From assembly GCA_026874595.1 (NCBI GenBank), contig CM049307.1, positions 54,232,370 to 54,296,369 on the forward strand: 64,000 bases of DNA. The letters are read 5' to 3'. Position 1 is the first letter of the stretch; the number at the start of each line of letters is the position of its first letter. The stretch comes from Sipunculus nudus (Eukaryota > Annelida > Sipuncula > Golfingiida > Sipunculidae). Positions 1 through 11,706 of this stretch are shown here, in pieces. Position numbers and translations under genes: made by a program. The notes below the pieces were generated by a model, which was not told the DNA's origin, ran no database searches, and saw only the letters and a program-made list of their open reading frames with translations.

Positions 1-92
1 GGTACCAATGTAATGAATTTCCCCTACTTTGATTTTTTTAAATTTCAAACACAGAACCCTTTACATTTGTAAAGACATTAAGATTTCCATAC

Positions 93-266
93 CTTGAAGG
101 CAAGCTCTGGCCTGGCACATGAATGGCAGTTTCTCTTGACAATGTTCAAAATACCATGAAGATTTGTAGTAGTCTGCTTCCTCGTGCATAATTTTAACAC
201 ATTCCCCTGTAGCATTTTCTGGAGGTTCAAATGAGCCCCAGTAACCTTTTTCTCGGACATCATAAC
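93..266 (-). CDS. C-type lectin domain exon, C-terminal half
   Basis: A 174-bp exon encoding 57 full codons between an acceptor (CCCTGTGCAG at 267-276) and a donor (CTTCAAG|GTATGG at 91-92), phase 1 on both sides. It holds the second half of the domain: 'GYWGSFEPPENATGECV', the usual W..(E)P...ECV core, then 'WYFEHCQEKLPFMCQ', the usual W...C....PF(I/M)C ending with both conserved cysteines. About five residues (RACLQ) follow the domain before the donor, so coding sequence continues downstream outside the window. The Ca-site motif EPN is EPP and the WND triplet is absent. Its phase-1 acceptor matches the phase-1 donor of the exon at 5,408-5,508 (and of the 18-bp candidate between them). Confidence 0.85.
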
Positions 267-3097
267 CTGCACAGGGATATGTACAAATTAGCTGGCAAGA
301 CATATCTGTTATGTGCATAATTCATTTAAATATTATCAATCCTAATAATTATCACTTAGCCTTAATAAAACTGCAAGTCAGACAATGAATTTGACATCTA
401 TAAGGAGTTCTTCATAGCTTTCACTATCTGATGCGAGTAATCCATGATCTGATCAATAAAATAACAGAGCCTTGAAGTGTGTGACCTGTCTACACACTGA
501 TTAACCAAAATATCATGATCAAAATATGAAATTCAACAATTTCTTTTTTCACTTAGTGCCATCCGATTATCACAGGCCTCAACGATCACTAATCCAGCTT
601 TATGATTTATCTCCCACAAATCTATTGTAAAGACTAAAAACACTTTACAGAGCTTATGTTTGTGTTTGAGACTTGAGTATATGTACAGTGCCATTAACAA
701 ATGATTTTTTACTAACATAGAGAGCACTTGTTAAATTTATGATTCCACTAGGTAAGATATATATATATATATATAGGGTTGAATCTCAAAAACAGCTAAT
801 AAATTAGAAATATATAATCAATATATTTCATTGGAGGGCAGAATATATACCCCAGAGACATAACCATTCTCGAATGACAACCACTGTTTTAGTTAGATAA
901 ATATAGAATACAACAGAAAATACACTGCACTGGTGACATATTTAATAATACACAAGGAGAAGTTGATAATTTTACAGATTTATTTTACAATTTCCAGAAA
1001 AGGCAATCCAAATGGAGGTTCTACGATGTGTTATTACGACAGTAAGTGAATATTTAAACAGGTTAAGATAGGTGGGGTACGTTAACCTGCAGATTCACAG
1101 TTTATTATGCATACCACTCAGAGTATACCAATATCCTGTCTCAAAAAGCCTGGCCTGCAGGCCAAAAAATATTTGGGCACAGACACTGAGCAAACACAAA
1201 TATTGTCAGGTCTCTCAATGTATACATACAGGTACAGCAGGTTAGACACCAACAGTAATATGAGGGTCACATATCTGCTATAGAAATGGGAGTAGTCATC
1301 ACTGCAGTCCATTTCTACTTTGGTTATGCTCAAACCCTTTTCCTTGATTTTGCATGATTTAATACATAAACACCCTGACTGCTGCATTATCAGCCAAACA
1401 AAGCCAAAAGCTTCCACAAAAGCACCAAATGCACAGTGAACCATGAATACATAGAGGCCAAATATGTTCCTGGCCTATATCTATTGGTAATACAGTTCTT
1501 GATGTTAGCTAAATCTCTTCCTGGTCAATATTATCATGCTTAACCGTGTAAACCATGTGACACAAATTACAGTGGAAATAACTGACTGGAGCAAGAGATA
1601 GCTGCATACATACCAGACAACACTTATTTGAGCTTGACCATAACATGTTGGCTGTATTTAGTTTAATATTTTCATATATTAAAAAAACCAAGTATTCTTA
1701 CTAACTGTAGAGATAAAAACACACAACTTTTTACCCTATAATTAGAAAGAAAATGGTGCACAACCATAGAGATCTGTTTTTTCTGCATAAAACAGGACAG
1801 AAGAAAATGCAAAAAGATTGTTAACACTGGAATTCAACAATGTGTTATTGGTATTCATGTTTTTTTATACTAGACATGATGACATACAATTCATTATGAA
1901 TGCTGCAAACATATTATTCTGGTAAATGTCAAAATGTGGAATAACTGCTGAAATAATTTAAAGAAATGGGAAACATATTGTTACTTTAATGCTGTGTTCT
2001 GTTATTGTCTGATGGCCTGACATGAGCCCATGACAGTTGCTTATCAGCTGACTCTTTCCATCAAGCTGTGGACCCTTATGCCTGCCCTCTGTGGGTACAG
2101 CTTTATTTCACCTGAGTCACCTTAGACCATGTCTGCAATCAGGTGACCAGCCACCCACTTTTAAGAACTGCAGTCATCCTACCTAGCCTGGTATGTATAT
2201 TTTATTTCAGTGATAACTTTAACAATAATATGCAGTCCTGATAATTTGAAGACTCAAGCAAAACAGTGTTGTTTTATATCTTTAAATTGTGCGAGTGCAT
2301 GTTGCTCAAGCCCAATTTCTTAACAGCTAGAATAAATAAGCAGCTACATCTGGCGAGCGTTGCTTTTCGGCTGTTATTAGCAGCTAGGAGAAGAATTCTG
2401 GGTTATAAATTGCTTATTTTAAGTTAATTCTGGGTTTTTTTTAGCATCAGTATATACTTAAGGGCCTTATGTTGTGAAATTCTGCTAAACAAGTGACCTA
2501 TTCAAATAGAAACATAGCAACAGCTTTAAAACTGCCTGGGTTTCATTTCTTAATGAGGAAGTTTCTTTTATATAGTGCACTTATTTTTTTAACCAGAATA
2601 GTGGCTGTTTATAAATGTAGGCCCATCTCTGTTTAAAGAACAATGCGCGTTATTTTATTTGAAAAAAGCTAGTACTACTTCAGATTCATTTTTATAACTA
2701 TTATAGTAATCTGCTCTTCTTTGGCTATGAAGCAGTGTATACATTATAGAACAGTGTATGCTTCAATAATCATCTTCTAAATTCAAGATAACTGGTAGGT
2801 GTACAGTAATCTCACAGTATTGAACTTTTCTTATCTGTACAATTTACTGTAAATACTATGGTTATTGGGAATTTTCATTGTGGATAAACCAGCCATATTA
2901 ATTTTACATTCTTATAAAATGAAAGCCTTAATATCATTGTATTTCTTATTACTTCAATCCTTAATTGAAATTAAATCCCTCAGTGTTAAACTTGAATCAA
3001 TTTCTTCCCAGAATAAATAAGCAGCTACAATATGATAACACAAAGGTAATCATCTCATATGATAAGATCCCAAACCATAAGATTATGTGACTGGCCA

Positions 3098-3320
3098 ACT
3101 GTAAAACTGTGTCAAAATGCAATTTTGAACAGTTGTATAACTGTCAAAATGCACTTTTAAACAATTTCAAAATTGTGTTAAATTGCAATTTTATACAATT
3201 TTAAAACTGTGTAAAAAAAATTTTGAACAAATGTAAAACTGTGTCAAAATACAATTTTGAACAATTGTTAAACTTGTGTCAATTCAATTTTGAATGGTTG
3301 TAAACTCTAACAAAATGTTA
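3098..3320. repeat. degenerate ~38-bp tandem repeat
   Basis: About six copies of a unit like AACTGTGTCAAAATGCAATT followed by TTGAACAATTGTA, with substitutions and small indels. Within a lectin-gene intron; no coding role seen. Confidence 0.7.
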
Positions 3321-3849
3321 TCTGAACAGAAATCGTTTGAAAATAATCATCAAACCACAGGAATATATTGTTCATATAATAATTAATTGAATGGGATAAT
3401 CAACAGCTAAATATTGTTGGCTTAAGACTAAACTGGATATTATATACAGTGTACTAAAAACTACTTGTATACTTTTTTGTACATTAATGGGCTAACCCAT
3501 GGCTTTATATTACCTGCTTGATACTAAACTTGGCAGGCTAGCAGCATGCATACTTAGATAATAATATGTAGATACCCATTTGCAACTATTTATGCCTCCA
3601 AACAGTTTAGAGACTTTGCAACAAGCATGCAAGCAAATGACATTCATGTTAAACCTGTAATCCATGCTGTTATGTACAATGAATATACATCATCCAAAAA
3701 CACAGAATGTGTACATATCGATAAATTAAACATACACACAGCAGGCATGCACACTGTGGGCACACTTATTTCATAGATTATTCAACTCCATCATACCTTA
3801 AGCATTTAACACTATAACAACTGGTGTTAGTTTTTATGATGAGACTTAC

Positions 3850-3867
3850 CTGGCTTATCTCGTTCAT
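3850..3867 (-). CDS. candidate 18-bp microexon of the lectin gene
   Basis: On the minus strand TTGATTTCTTAG precedes 18 bases followed by a textbook donor, CAG|GTAAGT. The 18 bases are phase 1 to phase 1, the same phase as the introns on either side, so inclusion adds six residues (DERDKP) between 'FWI' and 'GYD' without a frameshift. Skipping it restores 'FWIG', the common CTLD motif. No conservation or transcript evidence is available from the sequence alone, so this is an inference from splice signals and phase. Confidence 0.35.
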
Positions 3868-5407
3868 CTAAGAAATCAATTTATCATGAAATACATTGTG
3901 AAATATTTGTAAAATCTGATTCTTTACAACCTTGACTTTATGTAAAATTACAATTACAGTAAGTACTACCTATGATAATTATACAAAGAAGTATCGTACT
4001 ATAAATGAAAAAATGTTATTTGATAAAAATAGAGAATTATCTATACCAATTAAAAGTATTCACTCATTTATTTTCAGTAAGTTACATCATTATATATAAT
4101 ATGTGCAACATCAACTTGAGCTTTAAAAAATTAAGTTCCATAATTTATTGGGATCCTGTAAATCACTTCAACAATTTTTCTTTTTTAAATTTAATAAATT
4201 TACAATTGAATCATATTTCAGTAGCATAGTACTGTAACACAACTTTTGATTACAGAAGTATCTAACATTCTAGCTCTAAGGTTATGTGCCTAGAATACAG
4301 TGTACAACAAATCATAAAAAGTTCTTGTTTTTTTTCCTTGCTCTGTTTGCAAGTGCACCACACCCAAGCCTAAACTAACAAAACACAGAACAGGGTCACT
4401 GTATATATACACTGATGGTTCAACTGCTTGTTAAGAGCCCATATAACGATCATCTGTCCATTCTACTAAAACCCAGCATAAAGAATTCCAAATATTGACA
4501 AGTCTAGTTCCAATCATCCTCCTCATCTCAGTTTTGTTTGCTTTGCATGTCAAGTAGACCTGAATATCACACAGAGCAGTCAACAAATCTCAGGTCAGTA
4601 TTAAATATATGTAGCTAGGTCAGTCCACACAACCCTCATATATTCTCAATACATCTATTTACAATATTTAATAGTTAGCCTTTGATTATGGGATTAAACT
4701 TGGAATATGGTATAAATTAAGCCAGGGTACAAATATACACAATATGTGGTTGGATAAATGAAAAGCAGCTGATCTTCTTGCTAGATGCATTGTACTTCAA
4801 GAAAAAGCAAGTAGATTCTTGCAGAGCATAATCAGATTCACATAATTAAATATCAATGCAGATATTTTGATTAATATCAATGCAGACTTTCTAATATAAT
4901 TTCATTTTAATTGAAAAATGCTTATGCACCCAGTCCAAGAAATTTGACCATTGCCATTAGACTGATAGTCCAAATAACAATTAGACCATACCTGTTCTTT
5001 GTTAAATCAGATATTGTTAAAGTATTCCTGAATTTATTTAAGTCTTGATGGCAGAAAAATATTTGATTCTTAAATTTATCAATGAAGAAATAAATTTGTA
5101 TATATAGGGTGTCAGATGTGTATGGTACTACAATAAACACTGAATTACAGTCTGATCCCAGCAAAATTATTTATAGTTAAAATTTACAGATGTTGCTAAA
5201 AACACAGGGAAATTTTTATCCTTCCTTACAGTACATGCAGAACTTTATATACAAATTAAAAACCAGTATTTCATTAGAGAAAGAAAAACATTGAAAGATA
5301 TTGAGAATATAGATATCCAAATGTATATTGCTTATATGTTTGCTAAAAAAAATGCAGTTATGATTTATATATTTTTTTCAAAATTATAATAAAAACCTCT
5401 TACTTAC

Positions 5408-5508
5408 CTATCCAAAAAGCTTTCAGGGAGGAATCTGCATTTTTGGCAAGTTGAGCTACTGCTTGATTTTCATCGTATCCCCACACAGGTACTAAATTAC
5501 TACCATAT
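5408..5508 (-). CDS. C-type lectin domain exon, central part
   Basis: A 101-bp exon with 33 full codons, acceptor CTTTTTGTAG and donor ATAG|GTAAGT. The peptide begins YGSNLVPVWGYDENQAVAQL and ends LKAFWI(G). This is the signature middle of a CTLD: G-x-x-L-V-x-(V/I) ... EN ... V..LA ... (F/Y)WIG. Phase is 2 at the 5' end, matching the exon at 7,676-7,755, and 1 at the 3' end, matching both the 18-bp candidate and the exon at 93-266. The family assignment is secure although the exon lies in no long ORF. Confidence 0.85.
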
Positions 5509-5886
5509 CTACAAAAAGATAGCAGAATTTAAGTTTGCCTACAAAACAATTATCCTGTTGCCTCATGAAACTAACATTAGATTGTTTTAACCAAGCTACA
5601 AACTTTAAATGTAATAACTGAAATAATTTTATGTCTGCACAGCTTTATTAGTCTCCAACCAAGCTGTGCAGAGCTAATTCACCCGCAGTATAGAATTGAA
5701 ACAGACATACGTAACTAGGGGTGTATAAACAGTTAACATGTATTATTTTATTAAAGAATATATATGAAACCAGTGGGACACCATAGCTATCTCTGACAGC
5801 AGATGGATAAAATGTTAAGGGAGTAACAATTTCCCCTGGAATTTCAAAGTAACTTTTAATGTTTCTTGCATCGATACAAAGGTTTA

Positions 5887-6307
5887 CAGGGCTTGACATT
5901 AATGGTTAACCTCTTGCCTGGGGCAAGTATAAATGGTGGCAGAGCAACCAACAGTAGGTTCCTAGTTCCTACTTGACTGACTGGGCAAGTAGGTGCAACA
6001 TAAACCTTTACACAAAGGCCTAAATCTTGTCATTTCTTGACCAATCTTAAGTTGGCCACTTTCTTTTTCAGGAGAAGTGAAATCATATTTTGATAACTCT
6101 AGCTGAAATACATGCATGTATTAATCAATGCAAATGTAAAAAGAGAAATACGATTAACAAATAAAATCATGTGGATCAAATTATTGGTGGTTCTGGCCAT
6201 GATTACTGATTTTTGTGGGACAAGTAAAAATTGATGTAGGCCAAGTAAAAGCTAGTTGTCACTTGCCCTACTTAGCAAATATTTTCAAAAGCTAATGTCG
6301 AGCCCTG
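5887..6307. mobile_element. 421-bp MITE with CAGGGCT(T/C)GACATTA inverted termini
   Basis: The left end reads CAGGGCTTGACATTAA, and the right end read in reverse is CAGGGCTCGACATTAGC, giving terminal inverted repeats of about 15 bp with one mismatch. Internal inverted 'CTTGCC..GGGCAAGT' segments add secondary structure. There is no coding capacity, so this is a non-autonomous DNA element. The CAGGG terminus resembles hAT-type elements, but I could not see a clear target duplication. Confidence 0.6.
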
Positions 6308-6905
6308 AATTATCACAATTATATTCATCACAGTATACTAACAGTTATGAACAGTAGGTTATCTTGTATGAATCCCTGTTTATAACTAGAAGGTAAATGA
6401 TTCAGTCTGAAATGATAAAGCTTGGGTTTTAATTACTCTACCAAGTTTTAAATCTCTGCTAGTATAAACCACAGGGTTGAAGTTCATACTCTAAACCGCA
6501 GCGTTAAAGCTCAAACTCTAAAATATCTAACGGGTACCTATGTTGACACAAGTGAATCAAGGTATTGTTTATGACTACTGATCAAGGCTATCCCCTCAAA
6601 ATATGTTTTACATTATTTCGAAAGCTATGTACAGAATAAAAGGTAGATGTATTTAATGAAATGGTGTTTTTTGACCATATTATAAATTCTCATACTCACA
6701 ATTGGCATGCATGTTTTGCATCTTGGAACTCTACTGCATGCTGAAATAACCTATAGCACTTTGCCCCTACCTGGACCCAATCTACAATTTACCAAATATA
6801 ATATAATGTTTAATATTATACATTTTGTACACTGCTGCTTATTAAAACAATATATCATGTTACAGAAAAAATTACCCACACTGGCCAGAGCAAAAATGTT
6901 GACCT

Positions 6906-7190
6906 AAGGCCAAAATAAAAAAAAGGTTTGATTCTCAGGCACTTTTTTTTCAGAAATCAGTGTGGGCAGGCGGTATTTTATTTTTGACCTTTTTTATGTT
7001 TATAGGAAAATGTCACATGATCAGGGAAAAGCATAAATATAACATATTTTTAAGCTAAATAGATAAAAGCACTACATAAATTGTACATTTTATCTTCCTG
7101 AAAGATAAAAATAAATTTTTTTTATGCAGGGGGTTAAATTTGATGCGGGCGGTGCCTTGGAACCATACCTTTTATTTTTTGGCCTAATTT
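6906..7190 (-). mobile_element. MITE copy 1 (GGCCAAAAATAAAAGG family)
   Basis: The plus strand begins GGCCAAAATAAAAAAAAGG..TTCTCAGGCAC and ends with the complementary ...GATGCGGGCGGTGCC...CCTTTTATTTTTTGGCC, so the element has long imperfect terminal inverted repeats (about 40 bp). Read on the minus strand it aligns along its whole length with 8,130-8,405, including an internal 'TATGTAGTGCTTTTA' block. No ORF. It lies in a lectin-gene intron. Confidence 0.65.
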
Positions 7191-7675
7191 ATCTGTCAAA
7201 TAGCTCATCTGACTTTAAACTGACCTAGCACTCATGGCACTGCAGCTCATGTTTGAATTTGTGATGGAGGTGTCAGTAAATGCCAGCTTCTCGCCATTAA
7301 TTGAGGGACATTAAAATAGGGTGATACTTTCAGATATATTCCATGGTTTCGGCCAGGTACAAACGGCAGTACCTGTCAGAGACTGAACAATCAATCACAT
7401 CACTATGAACTGAAAGATTTCGCACTTCAGTCTTCTAACCGATTGCGGAAATCGTCGGTTTTCAATGAAACAGACGGAGAGGGTGTAAAAAGTAATTTGA
7501 ATTAATCAGATAAACCACCTGTAGACCGTTCTAGCCAGTTTGATATAGTTGACAGAACACAACACAGATATCAGTCATATCCCCAGCTTTTTGACTGTCG
7601 TTTGGCGTCTGCTAAGAACGTGTCATTTGCCCAATCTCCGAAAACGTTCACTATAAAAGGGCGAATGAATATTAC

Positions 7676-7755
7676 CTTTGATGTCTGCATGGAGAATGTA
7701 ATCCCATTGACCAACATCCGGTGTTTCGGAAATTAATACTTTTCAGAGAAATGGA
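7676..7755 (-). CDS. C-type lectin domain exon, first-cysteine region (probable)
   Basis: Donor ATCAAAG|GTAATA at 7,674-7,675; candidate acceptor ATACACCAG at 7,756-7,764. The 80-bp exon gives 26 codons plus two bases and ends TGCWSMGLHSPCRHQ plus 'AG', which joins the single 'A' starting the next exon to give Arg and then 'YGSNLVPV'. The result, W...(L)..C.....YGSNLV, is the standard W..A...C...GG.LV part of a CTLD. The 3' phase match and cysteine spacing make this end convincing. The 5' boundary is less certain: an alternative acceptor lies at ..CTGAAAAG (about 7,739), and the reading frame upstream holds a TGA. Confidence 0.6.
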
Positions 7756-7785
7756 CTGGTGTATAGTGTCAGTGCAAGTACGTTC

Positions 7786-7842
7786 TCATCTGCAAATACG
7801 GTCTACACCATAACAGCACGAGTTCAATCGTTGAGTGGGCCA
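7786..7842 (-). other. CTLD-like reading (W..7..CCY) ending in a TGA, upstream of lectin exon
   Basis: In the same frame as the exon at 7,676-7,755 the minus strand reads WPTQRLNSCCYGVDRICR and then TGA (7,786-7,788). W followed by CY about nine residues later is how CTLDs start after 'CPPG', exactly the piece missing from the model. No acceptor in the phase-1 register required by the preceding 25-bp exon is visible. It could be a damaged exon, an exon with unusual splicing, or coincidence. Confidence 0.25.
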
Positions 7843-7962
7843 AGACAAAATGTTACATCTACACATTTTATAATTACTTAATACTTATACCAAAGACGCT
7901 TGAATCCTTATGTTTACAAAACCATGCTCAACATCTCGCATAAATTGTTATAGATACTTGTC

Positions 7963-8128
7963 TTGCATTTACTGGACAAGATAAAAAGCCAAAGGAGTCT
8001 TGATGTGAGTAAAATAATTTCCGGGCTGGAAATACCAGACGATAATTGTCCTGAATTTACTGGACAAGATAAAAAGTCAAAGGAGTCTTGATGTGAGTAA
8101 TAGTTTCCGGTCTTGAAATTCCAGACGG
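7963..8128. repeat. two tandem copies of an ~84-bp unit
   Basis: The block 'TTTACTGGACAAGATAAAAA' through 'AGTCTTGATGTGAGTAA' and 'CCAGACG' occurs at about 7,968-8,040 and again at about 8,053-8,126, with only a few substitutions and a small indel. It is immediately followed by a MITE copy. Confidence 0.75.
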
Positions 8129-8129
8129 G

Positions 8130-8405
8130 TAAGGCAAAAAAAATAATAATAAAAGGTATGGTTCTCAGCCACCGACCGCGTCAATATAACCCCCGCATCA
8201 AAATTTTTATTTTGATTTTCGTCTTTAAAGAAGATAAAATAATACAATTTTGATAAGATTTCCTTTGTTATGTAGTGCTTTTACCTGTTTAGAAAAAAAT
8301 GTCATTTCATGCTTTTCGCTGATCAAATGACATTCTATCGAAACATACAATAAAGGTTAAAAATAAGGCCAAAAATAAAAGGTATGGTTCTCAGGCACCG
8401 CCCGC
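8130..8405 (+). mobile_element. MITE copy 2, opposite orientation to copy 1, followed by a second left end
   Basis: Starts near GGCAAAAAAAATAATAATAAAAGG and TATGGTTCTCAGCCACCGACC, carries the 'TTATGTAGTGCTTTTACC' and 'GCTTTTCGCTGATCAAATGA' blocks of copy 1 (reverse complement), and runs into another 'GGCCAAAAATAAAAGG' end at about 8,373-8,410. The second end has the same orientation as the first, which suggests a truncated second insertion. Confidence 0.6.
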
Positions 8406-8814
8406 ATCAATTTTAACCCAGTTTAAAAAATATTGCGAAAAAAAAACACATTTGGACAGGGGTGCCGGAATGGAATGTAGCCTATAGTCGATACCGATTT
8501 TATATACGCATTCTGCATCCCTCATTCCGTACAAAAGGAATCTTTAGAAAAGCATAGGCCAACATAGATGTACAAACTGAATAAGTCGGCGACAGCGTGC
8601 GTGCTTACCTATACAAAGTTGAAGAAAAAAATTAGTACCTTTCTTGGTCTGTGCAAGTAGCATGGTTCACGTAATTCAAGTTTGCACGTGTGCCCTATAT
8701 ATACATAGCCGTAATTTTATGTCAGTTATATACGTTTCAATATGTAACATAATTCAATATATGGATACATGTCAATTGTATACAGAATATACCGAAATAA
8801 AAGGACTGACTTAC

Positions 8815-8839
8815 CAGGTGGGCATTCGAAGACGATATT
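8815..8839 (-). CDS. 25-bp lectin exon carrying the CTLD start (NIVFECPP-G)
   Basis: Flanked by an excellent acceptor (TTAATTTCTTTTGCAG) and a consensus donor (CTG|GTAAGT) on the minus strand. Entered in phase 0 from the signal-peptide exon it encodes N-I-V-F-E-C-P-P plus the first base of a Gly codon. 'E-C-P-P-G' is the usual first cysteine and entry of a long-form CTLD (CP.GW). The phase agreement with the signal-peptide exon supports the call, although a 25-bp exon alone carries little information. Confidence 0.6.
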
Positions 8840-9114
8840 CTGCAAAAGAAATTAAAAAATAATATTGTATAATAGGCGTATACTTAAAATGATATAAAAT
8901 GCGTGACAAAAGCATGAAAATAATAGCAACCAATCATTGCGTTTTATGGAATGTCAGTTTTACAAATATTGCATAAGGTATTAACAATATGTATGAAATC
9001 TTATATCTATAAAAAAAAATAAAATCTAAGGCCCATAAGACATAATCTGGCATGATACAATAAGGACGAAAAGAAAACAAATGGATGAAAGCATGACGGT
9101 AATAAATACTTATG

Positions 9115-9460
9115 TGCTAATAAATCGATTCAGTCGATGATTTATCTTTTTTTTATAATCGATTAAATTTGCTGCGTTTTGTATAACCGATCATAAACGA
9201 CTGTGTATGAGGAAATCATATTATCCGGGGAAAAGAATAATCTGTCAGATGCGAATAGCATTAAAACTGAACCACCTGCAATGAGCAAGAGTCAACAACC
9301 GGACCATTATATACTACATGTATAAAAATTCAGCGTGATGAGGAATTCATAGTAAATTTACTATGCCAAATATTTGGTACAATTCGATTAATAATCAATC
9401 ATCGAATATGGTTCCACAACCGATTCTTACCACCAGTAATAACTGCAAGATGAGTTCGGC
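9115..9460 (+). mobile_element. dispersed element with ATCGATT-rich ends, short copy
   Basis: Shares 'ATAATCGAT.AAAT', 'CGATCA.AAACGA' and 'TCATATTATCC' blocks in the same order with 46,947-47,110, and 'AATAATCAATCATCG' plus a CC.ATTC.TACCA.CAGT block with 47,872-47,930. The copy here lacks most of the interior found in the second copy. ATCGATTAATCG-like ends are common in hAT-type elements; classification is tentative. Confidence 0.45.
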
Positions 9461-11661
9461 ATAGGGACGAGTTAGGATGATGTCTATAAACTGAATGTAT
9501 ACAACGGTTACAACACTCGCCGAGTCCATTGAAAAATGGACCACAGCATGAATACAGTGTAATTATTTGAGAATAGACGACGTATTGTTGGTACATCAGA
9601 ATATCTTTTACAATAATCATCCGAGTTATCAATAATATACGTATCCAGGAGATGCTGGAATCAGAGCAGGTGTTTCAAGCTTTCAAAAGCGGCCACCTGC
9701 CGACCAAAGAGGATTGTAAGAGTGCGGCCATAAAGAACAATACAAAAAATTGTGTTAATCATCATGTTTACAGAGGATGATCTTCGAATGCCTTTGATGT
9801 ATTGGTCAATTATAGACTTTTTTTTCTTAAATTTATCATAAATATACCTGAAGTGCAAGTTGTCTCTTTAAAATATGGTATCTGCTAATATTTCATTATA
9901 AACAGTTTCCTCACTCATGTACACAAATGGAAACAAAACTTGCACTGGGCGCGATAAGTTATGCCAAGTATACATTAACCACCTGGTATCATGCTTTCAA
10001 CCGTGTTCTTTTTCTGTGCTCCTTTCATTCTTCTTCTCCTTGTTTGGAGTTTTTGTTTACGGAGATGTATTGTTATCCATTGCAAACTTGAAAAGCGATA
10101 TAACTCCATAAACAGAGAAGTGCAATGACCTAGAATCCTAACTCCTACGCTACCAGTATTTGAATATGAATTTAAGAATACTCAAAAATTGTGTATTCGA
10201 ATACGAATACTGACTGGTATCCAGTGGCGTCAATTTATCAGGACATGGAGTGGGAGGGTAATCAAAGTTTAAATGTGTCCATTCACCTACCTTTTGAAAA
10301 AGAATTTATGTGGTTTCTGGCCTCCTCTGTGTCTATAGTAACGATCAAAGGGTCATTTTGGATTTGAAAAGTCCTTATAACGCTTTCGTGAAGGATGTAT
10401 GAACTTGTTTATCAACAACATGTTTGTTAACACACCAAAGTTGACAAACGGGGGGAAAAACATGTAACCTAAAGTGGTAAGTTGCATATATTATGCGGAG
10501 GTAGAAAAGTCACTTGTTGCAACACGCAATTTGCAAAGCTCTGGCTTATTTGAATTGCTGCATGCCAGATGCCTTTGTTGATTTTTTTTTATTATTTTGG
10601 CGGGCCCACATATTATAAACACGTTGATGTAGATAAAACAAGCAGCCTGTGTGCGGGTATACTCACGTTTTCTAGCCTATTTCTAAAAGCTTCAAGCGAT
10701 TACCTTTAGTTTATTAAGGCAGATAGGTTATTGGGTCCCTTTAAGACAACTTTATAATAATCACACACACAAAAATACGCACACGCCATATTTAAGCAGA
10801 GTCGGGTCGTAAAAAGGAGGGTTCTTGCACAGGCACTTCTTCAAAAAGTTCACCATTATGTATTTTCCATCACCAGTGCTGTAAATTTGAATGCTCGAGG
10901 TTTTTTTGTCATGATAAAGACACTCAAGCCCACCTTAGAAATATGCGATTCAGGTAAATTCCTGCATACGGCACCAGATTAAATCCCTTGAAATCGTATA
11001 TAATAAAATAGCATTAGCTGTATCCGTATCCGTTGGAGTGGAATCACTCAGATCCTTTGTTAGTACAGTATGTGTCTGAATGAACATGTGGTTTAAACAT
11101 ATTTATTTAAACAGGATTACAAAAAGTAGCATATTTGGCTAATACAGTTGCCCTCCTGTACATCTATAACATATAGAGCAAACATGAAGAGACAACACAC
11201 AAGTAACTTATTCATTGTGTACCCTGAGCGAGCTAGCAAATTTAAATAACACAAATTTAAATGACATGCATATGAAGCCTTATGTAATTTATAGGACTTA
11301 TAAATTATATATTTGGGTGTTTACACATAAACTCTAAAGTCATGATTTGCATGACGGTCTACTTACAATTCTTATTAATCTTCCTGCTTTAGGACACCAA
11401 AACGGTTGGTGCATATTACATACTTTATACTTATATTACCTAATCTATCTCGGAAAGTCCCAGTTGGGACATTTCTACAAGTAAGCAGCATTTGTAGCAA
11501 GCAGGTATTTACGTGACATTGTTTCTGTCCCAATCGAGGCCTATAGACCCATTGTTTCTGTCCCTGTCGAGGCGCAGACCCATCGTGTTAGGTCGAACCA
11601 GTGCGGGGGGTTCACTCGCAGGCGTGGAAGGGTAATCTATATTAGGTCAACTTTTTTATAA

Positions 11662-11706
<45 letters not shown>

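Larger units (their letters stand above)
267..5407. other. lectin-gene intron sequence, no secure exon apart from the 18-bp candidate
   Basis: AT-rich intronic DNA. It contains a short (AT)n at about 753-774 and the tandem repeat at 3,098-3,320. A 19-base word (GAATAAATAAGCAGCTACA) occurs at about 2,329 and again at 3,010. The minus-strand ORFs at 533-727, 1,118-1,444 and 4,922-5,164 show no family motif. Confidence 0.6.

Noticed and set aside
9399-9632. Minus-strand ORF ending ..SLCRTHLAVITG next to a donor-like GGTAAG, resembling a CTLD 'C..HLAVI' segment
   Set aside because: The exon at 5,408-5,508 already supplies the equivalent YGSNLVPV segment, the phase (1) does not match its phase-2 start, and the donor region lies in the dispersed element shared with 47.9 kb.
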